Of a DNA stretch of 46,162 nt, positions 21,238 to 28,272 are shown in pieces (the first letter of the stretch is position 1; each line of letters begins with the position of its first letter). The notes below the pieces were generated by a model, which was given only the letters and a program-made list of their open reading frames with translations, was not told where the DNA came from and did not search any database. The translations under genes and the position numbers were made by a program. Origin of the DNA: a virus; IMG/VR virus record IMGVR_UViG_3300020034_000030, positions 1 to 46,162 of that record; one strand, given 5' to 3'.

Positions 21238-21527
21238 CCGAAATCCGTCTGAGTGTCGAGACACCCGAGGTTAACGTCTGGGTGGTCAAGATCCGCGTCC
21301 AGTGCGGCCGGTCGAGCCTGGACGTTGTCGAGCACGGGGTTGAAGGCAACGGAGCCTGGGCTGTGTGGTACGGCGGTACTGTGCTCGCAGGAGGCAAGTT
21401 GACCGGCGCGCAGCACCTATCCTACGAGGATGCGCTGTCCTGGGCGAAAGCCAACGTGTCCCTTCGGGAAAACCGCCGGCTCGCTCAGGTACAGCTCCAA
21501 GCCTACTACGAGAACGGACCGTCATGA
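21234..21527 (+). CDS. Hypothetical 97-aa protein
   Basis: ATGA junction start (MTEIRLSVET). Beta-sheet pattern of about four strands (VNVWVVKIRVQCG, WAVWYGGTVLAGGKL) then a helix SYEDALSWAKANVSLRENRR. No family recognised. Confidence 0.65.
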   Translation: MTEIRLSVETPEVNVWVVKIRVQCGRSSLDVVEHGVEGNGAWAVWYGGTVLAGGKLTGAQHLSYEDALSWAKANVSLRENRRLAQVQLQAYYENGPS

Positions 21528-21946
21528 CCGAGCAGCTTGAATTCAACTTCGCTGTCGGCGACCCCGAGATCCCAGATCGTCGGGACGCACTGCTTGAGGA
21601 GCTGTACGCCGAGCTGGCCCGTCAGGACGAGAAGTGGGGCCTTCAGAACCACCCAGTCTTCTCAAGCTCGTGGCCGTCAGACCCCCACTACAACGCTCGC
21701 CTGCGCTCCGAGAGCTGGAAGGCAATCAATGACCAGCGGGTGTCTCGCGGCAAGCTTGCCTGGGACGGTATCCTGTTCGAAGAGGTTGAAGAGGCCCTGG
21801 CCGAGAAGTTCGGCACCAAGGACTTCGAGACCGAGATGATCCAGACCGCTGCGGTTGCGCTCGCGATCGCAGATCACAGTCGAAGGGAAAGGGGCGGGTA
21901 CGATGGCTCACTGGCCGGAGATCGAGGTCAAGAAGCGGGGCGCTAA
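21524..21946 (+). CDS. MazG-like NTP pyrophosphohydrolase-related protein
   Basis: 140 aa. LLEELYAELARQDEKWGLQNHP and ILFEEVEEALAEKFG...MIQTAAVALAIADHSRR match the helical layout of a protein family widespread in Streptomyces and its phages; EEVEEAL resembles the EExxE metal site of all-alpha NTP pyrophosphohydrolases. It may clean unwanted dNTPs alongside the genes at 20157 and 20609. Enzymatic role inferred. The C-terminal end overlaps the next gene in another frame. Confidence 0.6.
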   Translation: MTEQLEFNFAVGDPEIPDRRDALLEELYAELARQDEKWGLQNHPVFSSSWPSDPHYNARLRSESWKAINDQRVSRGKLAWDGILFEEVEEALAEKFGTKDFETEMIQTAAVALAIADHSRRERGGYDGSLAGDRGQEAGR

Positions 21947-22160
21947 GAAGCGCGCAGGCAAGAACGTTCGTGAAGGGGCCAAGCAGGTCACGCTAGTCCA
22001 GATCACGGTGTCCACGGTGATGAAGTGTAAGCTCGAAATCGTCATCACGGACCGAGTGCCCGTCGCCAGCGAACGGACCGAAGAGGCGCGCATGAGGCGC
22101 GGGGTTCAGACTCGGGCATACGATCACATCGGGCGATGCAAGAAGGGTTGTCGTGGCTAG
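21903..22160 (+). CDS. Hypothetical 85-aa basic protein
   Basis: MAHWPEIEVK start chosen for the GAAAGGGGCGGG ribosome site; it overlaps the preceding gene by 44 nt. Lys-rich N-terminus (KKRGAKKRAGKNVREGAKQ), beta-strands (LVQITVSTVMKCKLEIVIT), and a C-terminal CKKGC. The layout suggests a nucleic-acid-binding peptide. No family recognised. Confidence 0.6.
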   Translation: MAHWPEIEVKKRGAKKRAGKNVREGAKQVTLVQITVSTVMKCKLEIVITDRVPVASERTEEARMRRGVQTRAYDHIGRCKKGCRG

Positions 22161-22383
22161 CCGGTACCCTACTGACCAGGCTTTCGTGATCCATGCCTGG
22201 TGTGAGGCCGACGGTGTGGACAAGACGGCGGGTGACTGGCACCAGTGGGACTGGTATGCTACACTGGCCATGGCCAACGCACAGGGCGTCCGGATCTGCC
22301 AGACTCGGTGGATCGGGAAAGACGGGACTCACTACGGTAAGTTCCAAGTCTGGGTCCTAGCGGGAGAAACCAACGGACGATGA
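22153..22383 (+). CDS. Hypothetical 76-aa protein
   Basis: GTG start within the end of the preceding gene. Aromatic (WHQWDWYATLAMA) with GVRICQTRWIGKDGTHYGKFQVWVLAGE as beta-strands. No family recognised. It is followed by a UUCG-type hairpin. Confidence 0.6.
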   Translation: MASRYPTDQAFVIHAWCEADGVDKTAGDWHQWDWYATLAMANAQGVRICQTRWIGKDGTHYGKFQVWVLAGETNGR

Positions 22384-22388
22384 GTGGC

Positions 22389-22404
22389 GGGGCCTTCGGG
22401 CCCC
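22389..22404 (+). promoter_or_regulatory. UUCG tetraloop hairpin
   Basis: GGGGCC-TTCG-GGCCCC, a very stable 6-bp stem capped by a TTCG loop, between the stop at 22383 and the RNA ligase ribosome site. There is no T-run, so it is more likely an mRNA stability or processing element than a full terminator. Confidence 0.5.
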
Positions 22405-22422
22405 TCCCTCGGAGAGGGAACC

Positions 22423-23523
22423 ATGAACCTGTATGACTTGATGACGTTCGAGGAGCTGGAAGAGGCGCTTCGCGAGAAGCTGGTCCGGATCCAGTATCAC
22501 CCGACGCGCGAGCTGAGCATTCTGAACTACACCGAAAAAGCGCAGTTCTCCAAGACCTGGAACAACGTCACCCTCAACTGCCGGGGTTTGATCATCGACA
22601 CGCGGACCAAGAACATCGTGGCCCGGCCTTATCCCAAGTTCTTCAACTGGGGCGAGCAAGCCGAGATCAGCCTCGAAGAGCCGGTGGTCGTCACCGACAA
22701 GCTCGACGGATCGCTCGGCATCATGTACGGCGGCGGAGCTCTCGGCCCGCAGATCGCAACCCGAGGCTCGTTTACCAGCGACCAGGCAATTTACGCCGAC
22801 GCGATCCTTCAGGACAAGTACCCAGACTTCACGCCGCGCGCCGGCTGGACCTTGCTGTTCGAGATCATTTATCCGTCCAACCGGATCGTGGTCGACTACA
22901 AGGGCCTGGACGACCTAGTACTGCTCGGTGCCATTGACATCCAGAGCGGGGCCATCATGGGCCCTGAGATGGTCTCAGACTGGCCGGGACCGCGAACTGA
23001 GGTGTTCCCCTACAAGACCTTCGGAGAGGCGCTCAGCGCGCCGCCCAGGCCCGGTAAAGAAGGTCTGGTGGTTAGGTCGCTCATGGACGACCACATGGTC
23101 AAGATCAAGCAGGACGACTATGTGCAGCTCCACAAGATCGTCACCGGTCTGAACGAGAGGGCCGTATGGGAGCGGGTAAAGGCCAACCCGGGAGACCGGG
23201 ACAAGATCCTGGAAGGCATCCCCGACGAGCTGCACAACTGGGTGAGCGTGGTGGCCACGGACCTGCTGGACGAGATGGGCGGCCTGGTTGACCAGGTAAT
23301 CTACGCCTGGCAGGAAATCATAGGGCTCGAAGGCGTCTCCCCCCGAGACCTCCCGCGAGCAGAGTTTGCCCGTCGCGCCAAGGTGTTCAAGCCCTGGGTC
23401 AGAACCGTTCTGTTCTCGTGGCTGGATGACAAGCACGACCGAGGACACGAGTTCCTGTGGAAGCAGATCAAGCCTGCTAGCGAGAAAGGCCCGTACAGTG
23501 GCAGCAACCCGAAGGTGTCCTGA
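22423..23523 (+). CDS. RNA ligase, T4 Rnl1-type
   Basis: 366 aa. Motif I VTDKLDGSLG gives the adenylated lysine K93. LLFEIIYPSNRIVVDY is the motif III region, EGLVVR is motif IV and VKIKQDDY motif V. NCRGLIIDT and ARPYPKFFNWGE upstream are typical of RNA_lig_T4_1. T4 Rnl1 reseals tRNA cut by the host anticodon nuclease PrrC; the adjoining end-healing enzyme at 23641 supports the same job. GGAGAGGGAA ribosome site. Confidence 0.9.
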   Translation: MNLYDLMTFEELEEALREKLVRIQYHPTRELSILNYTEKAQFSKTWNNVTLNCRGLIIDTRTKNIVARPYPKFFNWGEQAEISLEEPVVVTDKLDGSLGIMYGGGALGPQIATRGSFTSDQAIYADAILQDKYPDFTPRAGWTLLFEIIYPSNRIVVDYKGLDDLVLLGAIDIQSGAIMGPEMVSDWPGPRTEVFPYKTFGEALSAPPRPGKEGLVVRSLMDDHMVKIKQDDYVQLHKIVTGLNERAVWERVKANPGDRDKILEGIPDELHNWVSVVATDLLDEMGGLVDQVIYAWQEIIGLEGVSPRDLPRAEFARRAKVFKPWVRTVLFSWLDDKHDRGHEFLWKQIKPASEKGPYSGSNPKVS

Positions 23524-23644
23524 GTGCGGGTTCGTGGTACGCTTAGTCATGAGAACCAAGGGCCACTGGATCTACCCGATTCATTGGGCCGACACCCTAC
23601 ACACCAAGCGATGCGTCTACTCGTACAAGGAGGTAAGTCCGTGA
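23498..23644 (+). CDS. Zinc-ribbon microprotein, 48 aa
   Basis: GTG start with GAAAGG 8 nt upstream, inside the last 26 nt of the RNA ligase gene. CPECGFVV and a later H-x(4)-C (HTKRCVY) make a one-zinc fold. The stop overlaps the kinase start (GTGA), so it sits between ligase and kinase-phosphatase and may belong to the repair module. Role unknown. Confidence 0.6.
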   Translation: MAATRRCPECGFVVRLVMRTKGHWIYPIHWADTLHTKRCVYSYKEVSP

Positions 23645-24570
23645 GCGGTTTTTTGTTGCACATCTATCGAGGCATCCAGGGCTCGGGCAAGACCACGCTG
23701 GCCCTGGAGAACCAGGCTATCGACGGCGGAAGGCTGGTCGGCCGAGACCATCTCCGAAGGCTTCTCGGGGTCCAGGGCCTGGGCACTCGCAAGCAGGAGG
23801 CGGAGGTCACCGACCTACAGGGTCGGTTGATCGCAGAGGGTCTGCGAGCCGGGCAGGCCGTCCATGTAGACGACATGAACCTCAAGGCCACGTACGTCCG
23901 TCGCCTGATGGGTATCGCCGAGTACTACAGCGCGGGGGTCACGATCCACGACCTGACGAGCGTGCCGCTGGAGACCTGCTTGCAAAGGAACCGCCTGCGC
24001 TCGGGCCTAGGCGCTGGGTTCGTGAACGAAGGCGTCATCCTGTCGAACTGGGAGAGCTTCATCAAGCCCACCAAAGGCCAGGGCCTGCCTGTCCCCAGCT
24101 CCGCACTGTACGACCCCAAGTTGATCCCGGCCGAGCCGTACATCCCCGACCCCTTGAAGCCAAGGGCTATCCTGGTCGACCTCGACGGCACGGCTGCGCT
24201 GATGAACGGCCGAGGCCCGCACGACTACCACCGAGTGTCCGAAGACCTGCCGAATCAGGCGGTCAAGACCTTGGTGTGGGTCTGGATGAGCCGGGGCTAC
24301 GACGTCGTGTATCTCTCGGGTCGTCCTGACTCGTGCAGGGACGACACCGTGGCCTGGCTGACTCAGAACTTTTACGTCCGAGGCGCTGCGCTACACATGC
24401 GTCGGACTGGAGACCACCGGCCGGACTTCATGGTCAAGCGAGAGCTGTTCGACAAGCACGTCCGGAACCAGTACAACGTGGTGTTCGCCCTGGACGATCG
24501 TGACCAGGTGGTCCGGATGTGGCGGGATCTCGGACTCAGTGTCTTCCAGGTCAACGAGGGGAACTTCTGA
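23641..24570 (+). CDS. Polynucleotide kinase-phosphatase
   Basis: 309 aa, two domains as in T4 Pnkp. The 5'-kinase has P-loop GIQGSGKTTL (11-20) and VHVDDMNL. The C-terminal 3'-phosphatase is HAD type: LVDLDGTAAL (D180, D182), YLSGRPDS, and ALDDRDQVV. It removes 2',3'-cyclic or 3'-phosphate ends and phosphorylates 5'-OH ends, preparing cleaved RNA for the ligase encoded just upstream. The GTG start overlaps the previous stop. Confidence 0.92.
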   Translation: MSGFLLHIYRGIQGSGKTTLALENQAIDGGRLVGRDHLRRLLGVQGLGTRKQEAEVTDLQGRLIAEGLRAGQAVHVDDMNLKATYVRRLMGIAEYYSAGVTIHDLTSVPLETCLQRNRLRSGLGAGFVNEGVILSNWESFIKPTKGQGLPVPSSALYDPKLIPAEPYIPDPLKPRAILVDLDGTAALMNGRGPHDYHRVSEDLPNQAVKTLVWVWMSRGYDVVYLSGRPDSCRDDTVAWLTQNFYVRGAALHMRRTGDHRPDFMVKRELFDKHVRNQYNVVFALDDRDQVVRMWRDLGLSVFQVNEGNF

Positions 24571-24746
24571 TGCTTATCGGTGAGCCCACCTACACCTGCA
24601 AGGTGTGCGGAAAGATCCAGTTCGTCCGGCCCACTAGCCGTGGCTATCCGCCCGACGTCGCACGAGCCAAGCTTCTCCGCAGGTGCAGCACTGACGAAGA
24701 CAACCACACACCTGATATCGAGTATCGAGCGGGGGTCCTGGTCTGA
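24570..24746 (+). CDS. Zinc-finger microprotein, 58 aa
   Basis: MLIGEPTYTCKVCGKIQFV with CKVCGK, then RRCSTDEDNH, giving C-x2-C...C-x6-H. GAGGGG ribosome site; one-base overlaps on both sides. It is the next gene after the kinase-phosphatase and may bind nucleic acid. Its cysteine layout resembles the proteins at 8457 and 23498. Confidence 0.65.
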   Translation: MLIGEPTYTCKVCGKIQFVRPTSRGYPPDVARAKLLRRCSTDEDNHTPDIEYRAGVLV

Positions 24747-24826
24747 TGAGTGTCATCGACGCTATTATTCTGTTCGCGTGCTGCCTGCTGGGGTCACTCG
24801 CCCTTATCGTGACTTCGAGACGATGA
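24746..24826 (+). CDS. Single-pass membrane microprotein, 26 aa
   Basis: MSVIDAIILF then ACCLLGSLALIVTSRR: one hydrophobic helix with a basic C-terminal anchor, suggesting the C-terminus stays in the cytoplasm. ATG overlaps the previous stop and the stop overlaps the next start. Clean coding junctions and a textbook membrane segment argue that it is real. Confidence 0.55.
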   Translation: MSVIDAIILFACCLLGSLALIVTSRR

Positions 24827-24990
24827 GCTTCCTCAGCCAGCGCATGTACGAAGAGAAGAAGTGGGCGGGCGCGATTTCTTGGGCCCGCAGGGTTCAGCGC
24901 GAGGTTGACGGACACAGTAACGTTCAGTGGCCCGACGACCGACGGCTAACTGGGAACATCCAAGTCTCGTACCGAGGACGTGCGGGTTGA
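24823..24990 (+). CDS. Hypothetical 55-aa protein
   Basis: MSFLSQRMYE start at an ATGA overlap. EEKKWAGAISWARRVQREVDGH is an amphipathic basic helix. It lies between two predicted membrane proteins and is coupled to both. No family recognised. Confidence 0.55.
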   Translation: MSFLSQRMYEEKKWAGAISWARRVQREVDGHSNVQWPDDRRLTGNIQVSYRGRAG

Positions 24991-25166
24991 TCGCCTTCTG
25001 GTTGATCGGGATGTTCGTCTCATTCATGATTAGTACAATGGTCGCCGCGATCGTGTTCATCTTGACGTCGTTTGTTGGCATCGTTATACTGGTGTTGATC
25101 CTGGTGGTCGCTGTGCTCAGTGCCATCACCCCCGACCTGGAGGACGAAGACCGTGACGATCGGTAG
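24987..25166 (+). CDS. Membrane protein with two hydrophobic segments, 59 aa
   Basis: TTG start by TTGA overlap with GAGGA upstream; an internal ATG at 25008 is an alternative. LIAFWLIGMFVSFMISTMV and IVFILTSFVGIVILVLILVV form two membrane helices, and the tail is acidic (LEDEDRDDR). As an early-strand gene it is less likely to be the lysis holin, which lies on the other strand, and may serve superinfection exclusion or membrane alteration; that is inferred. Confidence 0.6.
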   Translation: MIAFWLIGMFVSFMISTMVAAIVFILTSFVGIVILVLILVVAVLSAITPDLEDEDRDDR

Positions 25167-25356
25167 GTTTTACGTCTCAATCCGCCACAACGTGAAGATC
25201 CAAGGTGTCAAGGTGTCCCGCTACGTGGTTAAGAACTACGACACCGGCAAAATCGCCCGGGGCACCAAGGGCTTCGGCGGAGCGGTCAGCGGTTTTTACG
25301 AGACCCGAGACGAAGCGCAAAAGGTCGCCGACAAGCTGAACAAGAAGTACCCCTGA
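25153..25356 (+). CDS. Hypothetical 67-aa basic protein
   Basis: GTG start (VTIGRFYVSI) after GGAGGACGAAG, overlapping the membrane-protein gene by 14 nt. RYVVKNYDTGKIARGTKGFGGAVSGFYETRDEAQKVADKLNK is a beta-beta-alpha arrangement. Similar small basic proteins occur near 5841 (TTTGRLIYVKDP...A). Unknown function. Confidence 0.6.
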   Translation: MTIGRFYVSIRHNVKIQGVKVSRYVVKNYDTGKIARGTKGFGGAVSGFYETRDEAQKVADKLNKKYP

Positions 25357-25377
25357 CAGCTCGATCCAAAGCCCGAA

Positions 25378-25412
25378 GGGAGGTGATTCACGTGTGTGAC
25401 CGCGAGTACTAG
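25378..25412 (+). promoter_or_regulatory. Six-codon mini-ORF with strong Shine-Dalgarno
   Basis: GGGAGGTGAT (25378-25387), nearly perfect against the 16S tail, precedes GTG TGT GAC CGC GAG TAC TAG (25392-25412). Its stop overlaps the even better AGGAGGTGAT of the next gene. It may be a leader peptide that controls that gene by ribosome placement. Confidence 0.4.
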
Positions 25413-25425
25413 GAGGTGATGCCCA

Positions 25426-25608
25426 GTGTCCATGGGTAACGGCCAACGCCGTAAGTACAACATCTGCATGTGTCAGTTCTGCTCAGGATCCAGCGCAACT
25501 CGGAAGAGGTGGTCCAAGCACTACACCCACAAGCTCGATCGGGTGGAGGGCAAGGAAGAGATCCTCGACCAGCTAGACGATCACCGACTCGGTATAGACC
25601 CCGACTAA
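25426..25608 (+). CDS. Hypothetical 60-aa protein
   Basis: Last rightward gene. GTG start 9 nt after AGGAGGTGAT, a perfect Shine-Dalgarno; ATG at 25432 is an alternative. CMCQFCSGSS with RKRWSKHYTHK gives three clustered Cys and two His, a possible zinc site. It ends 4 nt before the bidirectional terminator. The exceptionally strong ribosome site suggests high expression. Confidence 0.7.
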   Translation: MSMGNGQRRKYNICMCQFCSGSSATRKRWSKHYTHKLDRVEGKEEILDQLDDHRLGIDPD

Positions 25609-25612
25609 CGAC

Positions 25613-25672
25613 AAAAAGGCCCTCGGGTCCTTGGTCCCTCAAGAGAGGTTCCTTGGACCCGAGGGCCTTTTT
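25613..25672. terminator. Bidirectional terminator between early and late operons
   Basis: An 18-bp perfect stem including A5 and T5 ends (25613-25630 with 25655-25672) has a 24-nt loop that itself contains CCTC-AAGA-GAGG. It works in both directions: rightward after the stop at 25608 and leftward after the holin stop at 25680. Confidence 0.9.
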
Positions 25673-25679
25673 GCGTTGA

Positions 25680-25916
25680 TCAGTTCTTCGGTTGGTTCTT
25701 CACGCCGAACACAGCGCTGACCGTCGCTACCGCAGTCAGGACCGCAGTCAGCAGCGTGCCGCCCTCGGCCCAGCTCACCGAGCCGTCGGACACCGAGGTG
25801 ATGAACAGAGCCAGGACACCAGCCGCCGACGCCAGGGTCGCAGCAACTGCCTTCGCAGCCGTGGTCACCTGCTCGGGCACCGGGACCTGAAGGTCAGGGG
25901 TGTTGGGGACCGTCAT
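25680..25916 (-). CDS. Holin-like membrane protein
   Basis: 78 aa. Two hydrophobic segments, AVAATLASAAGVLALFITSV and GGTLLTAVLTAVATVSAVFGV, separated by a short turn, with a polar N-terminus and a KNQPKN tail. Immediately downstream of the endolysin gene on the same strand, it fits a class II-type holin of actinophages. Last gene of the late operon, ended by the terminator at 25613-25672. Confidence 0.75.
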   Translation of the reverse strand: MTVPNTPDLQVPVPEQVTTAAKAVAATLASAAGVLALFITSVSDGSVSWAEGGTLLTAVLTAVATVSAVFGVKNQPKN

Positions 25917-25943
25917 GTGTTCTCCTTCATTGGTCGACCCGTC

Positions 25944-26780
25944 TCACTTCGAGACGGGAGTCACGTCCACGACATTCACGCTGTCGTTGACGACGCGCAC
26001 GGGAAGGCCTGTACTGTAGTTCGAAAGGGACTTGGATCGCCTGTCCAGATCATCCCAGGTGAAAGCCTCGACCCATTGGACCGGAGCACCCTTGGCAATG
26101 TTGGCGTTAGCGCTGTTCAGTTCACCCGCAGACCCAAGGCCGACGAAGATGTTACCGGTCAGGAGCGCGGTGCCCTTGCCCTCACACTTGATGTACATGC
26201 AATCCTCCGGATAGAAACTCACTGGCTTGACCGGCAGCTCACCGGTCAGGTACTTCTGGACGAGCGCGCGAAACCCCGCCATGTCGCCCGGGATACCCAC
26301 AGGGTCGATCTTCCGACCCACGGGCTTGCAGATCTCCTTGTGACCGACGACCCGAGAGGCCGGGACCCCATAGTGTTTACACAGTGAGGCCACTGCCTGA
26401 GCTAGGCCCTGGACCTGAGCGTCCGGCCACACAGCGCCAGTACCCGGGGACTCAACCTCAATGCCAATAGCGTGGCTGTTGTCCATCCACGACTGCAACA
26501 CGACGCCCGCGTGGTAAGCCAGGCCGTTCGAGATCGCGTACATCCTGCCGCTTCGACCACAGCCTAGCTGGGCCAGCGGACCCGGAAGGTCGGAGCGTCC
26601 GTTTACCACGGTGTTAAGTGACGGATAGTCGCCGGTCCGGGTCGCGGGGGTCGCGGTGTGGTGGATCGTGATGCTGTCCACCTGAATCAAGGATCCGTGG
26701 TTCCGACCGATCCAGCCTGCGACCTCTTCTACGGCCGAGCCTCCTGCGCGCAGGGCATCGGCCATGTCGTTAAGCAGCAC
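25944..26780 (-). CDS. Endolysin, N-acetylmuramoyl-L-alanine amidase
   Basis: 278 aa. An Amidase_2 (PGRP-like) domain covers about residues 33-175: ITIHHTA (H40), LAYHAGV, and GHKEICKPVGRKIDP supply the zinc ligands and catalytic residues. The C-terminal 85 residues (from about 195) look beta-rich and probably bind the cell wall. No signal peptide, so release depends on the holin. GTG start 8 nt after GGGAG. It cleaves the amide bond between muramic acid and the stem peptide. Confidence 0.9.
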   Translation of the reverse strand: MLLNDMADALRAGGSAVEEVAGWIGRNHGSLIQVDSITIHHTATPATRTGDYPSLNTVVNGRSDLPGPLAQLGCGRSGRMYAISNGLAYHAGVVLQSWMDNSHAIGIEVESPGTGAVWPDAQVQGLAQAVASLCKHYGVPASRVVGHKEICKPVGRKIDPVGIPGDMAGFRALVQKYLTGELPVKPVSFYPEDCMYIKCEGKGTALLTGNIFVGLGSAGELNSANANIAKGAPVQWVEAFTWDDLDRRSKSLSNYSTGLPVRVVNDSVNVVDVTPVSK

Positions 26781-26801
26781 TAGCTGCTCCCTCCTTATAG
26801 A

Positions 26802-27506
26802 TCACTGGCTGGGGCTCGGGTTGCATTCGTACTGCAAGTCCTTGGGCTCGGTGTCGATGCACTCGTAGGTGACGATACCGATGGTGAACGTGAAGGACAC
26901 GATCGCAGGGCCCGTCAACCCATCCTTGCCATCTACGCCTGGGTCACCCTTGGGTCCTTGACACGTCGGGTCGACCATCGGGCTGCAAGGGTCGCCTTTA
27001 GGGCCTTGAACCCCAGGATCGCCGTCTTGGCCCCTAGAACCGTCTGTGCCGGCCGCGCCTGGCTTTCCGGTACATCCGGGCACCTCCGGCACACAAGGCT
27101 CTCCACGGAGTCCCTGGGGGCCCTTAAATCTTGGATCGTGCCTCATCTGGTCTAGGACCATGGCCGCAGCCGCAGAAGCGACCGCAGAGACGTCAACCTG
27201 CTCGCCCGGAGGTGGCAGTGGTATCGGAGGCAGCCCTGCCTTCTCGCGAAGCTTGTTGGCCTCTCGCAAGTCGTGGATGGCCTGCTCGTTGATCGCGTTG
27301 TTGGCTTCGTTGCCCGCGATCTTGATGGTGTTGATGCCGTTCCAGGCCGTTGAGGCCAAGGCAATCAGAAGGGACAGGATCACAACGGCCTGGCCCTTGC
27401 GCCCCATCCTTCGCTCAATCCGCTGAACCGTAGGCACCTGCTCGACCTGAGCCAGAGCGGAGTCCAGATCAGCGAGAGGTTCCCCGTGGCCCCTTGAGGT
27501 AGTCAT
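26802..27506 (-). CDS. Membrane-anchored collagen-like protein
   Basis: 234 aa. Residues about 38-57 (AVVILSLLIALASTAWNGIN) form one membrane helix after a basic, cytoplasmic-looking N-terminus, then a helical stalk (EANNAINEQAIHDLREANKLREKA). Collagen-type G-x-y repeats follow from about residue 127 (KGPQGLRGE, GKPGAAGTDGSRGQDG, KGDPGVDGKDGLTG), broken twice by cysteine-containing inserts, with a small cysteine-bearing C-terminal domain. Lying between the tail fibre and endolysin genes, it may be a lysis or surface protein. ATG chosen because upstream codons overlap the next gene without a ribosome site. Confidence 0.7.
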   Translation of the reverse strand: MTTSRGHGEPLADLDSALAQVEQVPTVQRIERRMGRKGQAVVILSLLIALASTAWNGINTIKIAGNEANNAINEQAIHDLREANKLREKAGLPPIPLPPPGEQVDVSAVASAAAAMVLDQMRHDPRFKGPQGLRGEPCVPEVPGCTGKPGAAGTDGSRGQDGDPGVQGPKGDPCSPMVDPTCQGPKGDPGVDGKDGLTGPAIVSFTFTIGIVTYECIDTEPKDLQYECNPSPSQ

Positions 27507-27840
27507 TTTCCGTTTCCAACTCCCGGACTCGGTTGTTAAGCTTGTCGATCTCCTGGCGATCAGCGTCACGCAATGCGCGAAGCTCGGTCACTTCTGCCTT
27601 CAGGGCAGCCATCTGCTCGCGAACGAGGGACACAGCTTCTCGGGCCGCCGCCACAGCGCCCACCTCGCCTTCGAGATCAGCCTTCTTGTCTTCGCGCTTC
27701 TCCTTGCGGCCGTCCTGCCAGATCTTGGCCAGCCAGCCTATGAGTCCGCCGCCAGCGATCAGGGGACCTCCGGTGCCAAGGACCGTAGCCCAGTCGAAAG
27801 CCGCTGGCTCCGCTGCCTGTGCGAGCAGAAACCAGCTCAT
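27469..27840 (-). CDS. Membrane-anchored coiled-coil protein
   Basis: 123 aa. LGTGGPLIAGGGLIGWLAKIW (about 21-41) is a single membrane segment after a short N-terminus that could face outward. The rest is a long charged coiled coil (REDKKADLEGEVGAVAAAREA to RVRELETENDYL). A holin-accessory or spanin-like role in the lysis block is possible. It overlaps the genes on both sides (4 nt and 38 nt). Confidence 0.65.
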   Translation of the reverse strand: MSWFLLAQAAEPAAFDWATVLGTGGPLIAGGGLIGWLAKIWQDGRKEKREDKKADLEGEVGAVAAAREAVSLVREQMAALKAEVTELRALRDADRQEIDKLNNRVRELETENDYLKGPRGTSR

Positions 27841-28268
27841 GGGCGTTCTCCCTGTCTCAGTCCATTGGCCAGATCCACCAGTTCGTGGACCAGCTCTCGC
27901 TCCTCGGTTTTTCTAGCCTGCCTGTTTCGACGCTCCATGCGGATGTCGTGGATGCTTTGCATTGCGAACGCCCCGAACAGGAAGGCGTAAGCAAGCACCC
28001 GAGTGCCGCCGGATACGGCGACCACGAGCGAGATTGTCGTGAGTCCGATCGCGACCACGAAGAGACCCGCCATGCGATAGCCTTCGCGCCGACCCATCCC
28101 AACGATAAGGAATGCGCCGGCCACGAAGAACTCGATGCCCAGGGTCAGTTCGGCCCAGTAAGGCGAAGAGCGTTCGAGGCTCACAATCGGGTAGACCGTG
28201 GAGTAAGCCCCGAACGCCATCAGCAAAAGGTAGATCCCGAGGCGGTCCCACTGCCTCAAGATGTTCAT
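27837..28268 (-). CDS. Multi-pass membrane protein of lysis block
   Basis: 143 aa. About four hydrophobic segments: LGIYLLLMAFGAYSTVYPIV, LTLGIEFFVAGAFLIVGMG, MAGLFVVAIGLTTISLVVAV, and VLAYAFLFGAFAMQSI. The C-terminal tail is charged and helical (cytoplasmic). Between the tail fibre and lysis genes, it could be a holin or anti-holin. Stop overlaps the next start (ATGA). Confidence 0.65.
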   Translation of the reverse strand: MNILRQWDRLGIYLLLMAFGAYSTVYPIVSLERSSPYWAELTLGIEFFVAGAFLIVGMGRREGYRMAGLFVVAIGLTTISLVVAVSGGTRVLAYAFLFGAFAMQSIHDIRMERRNRQARKTEERELVHELVDLANGLRQGERP

Positions 28269-28272
28269 GTGA

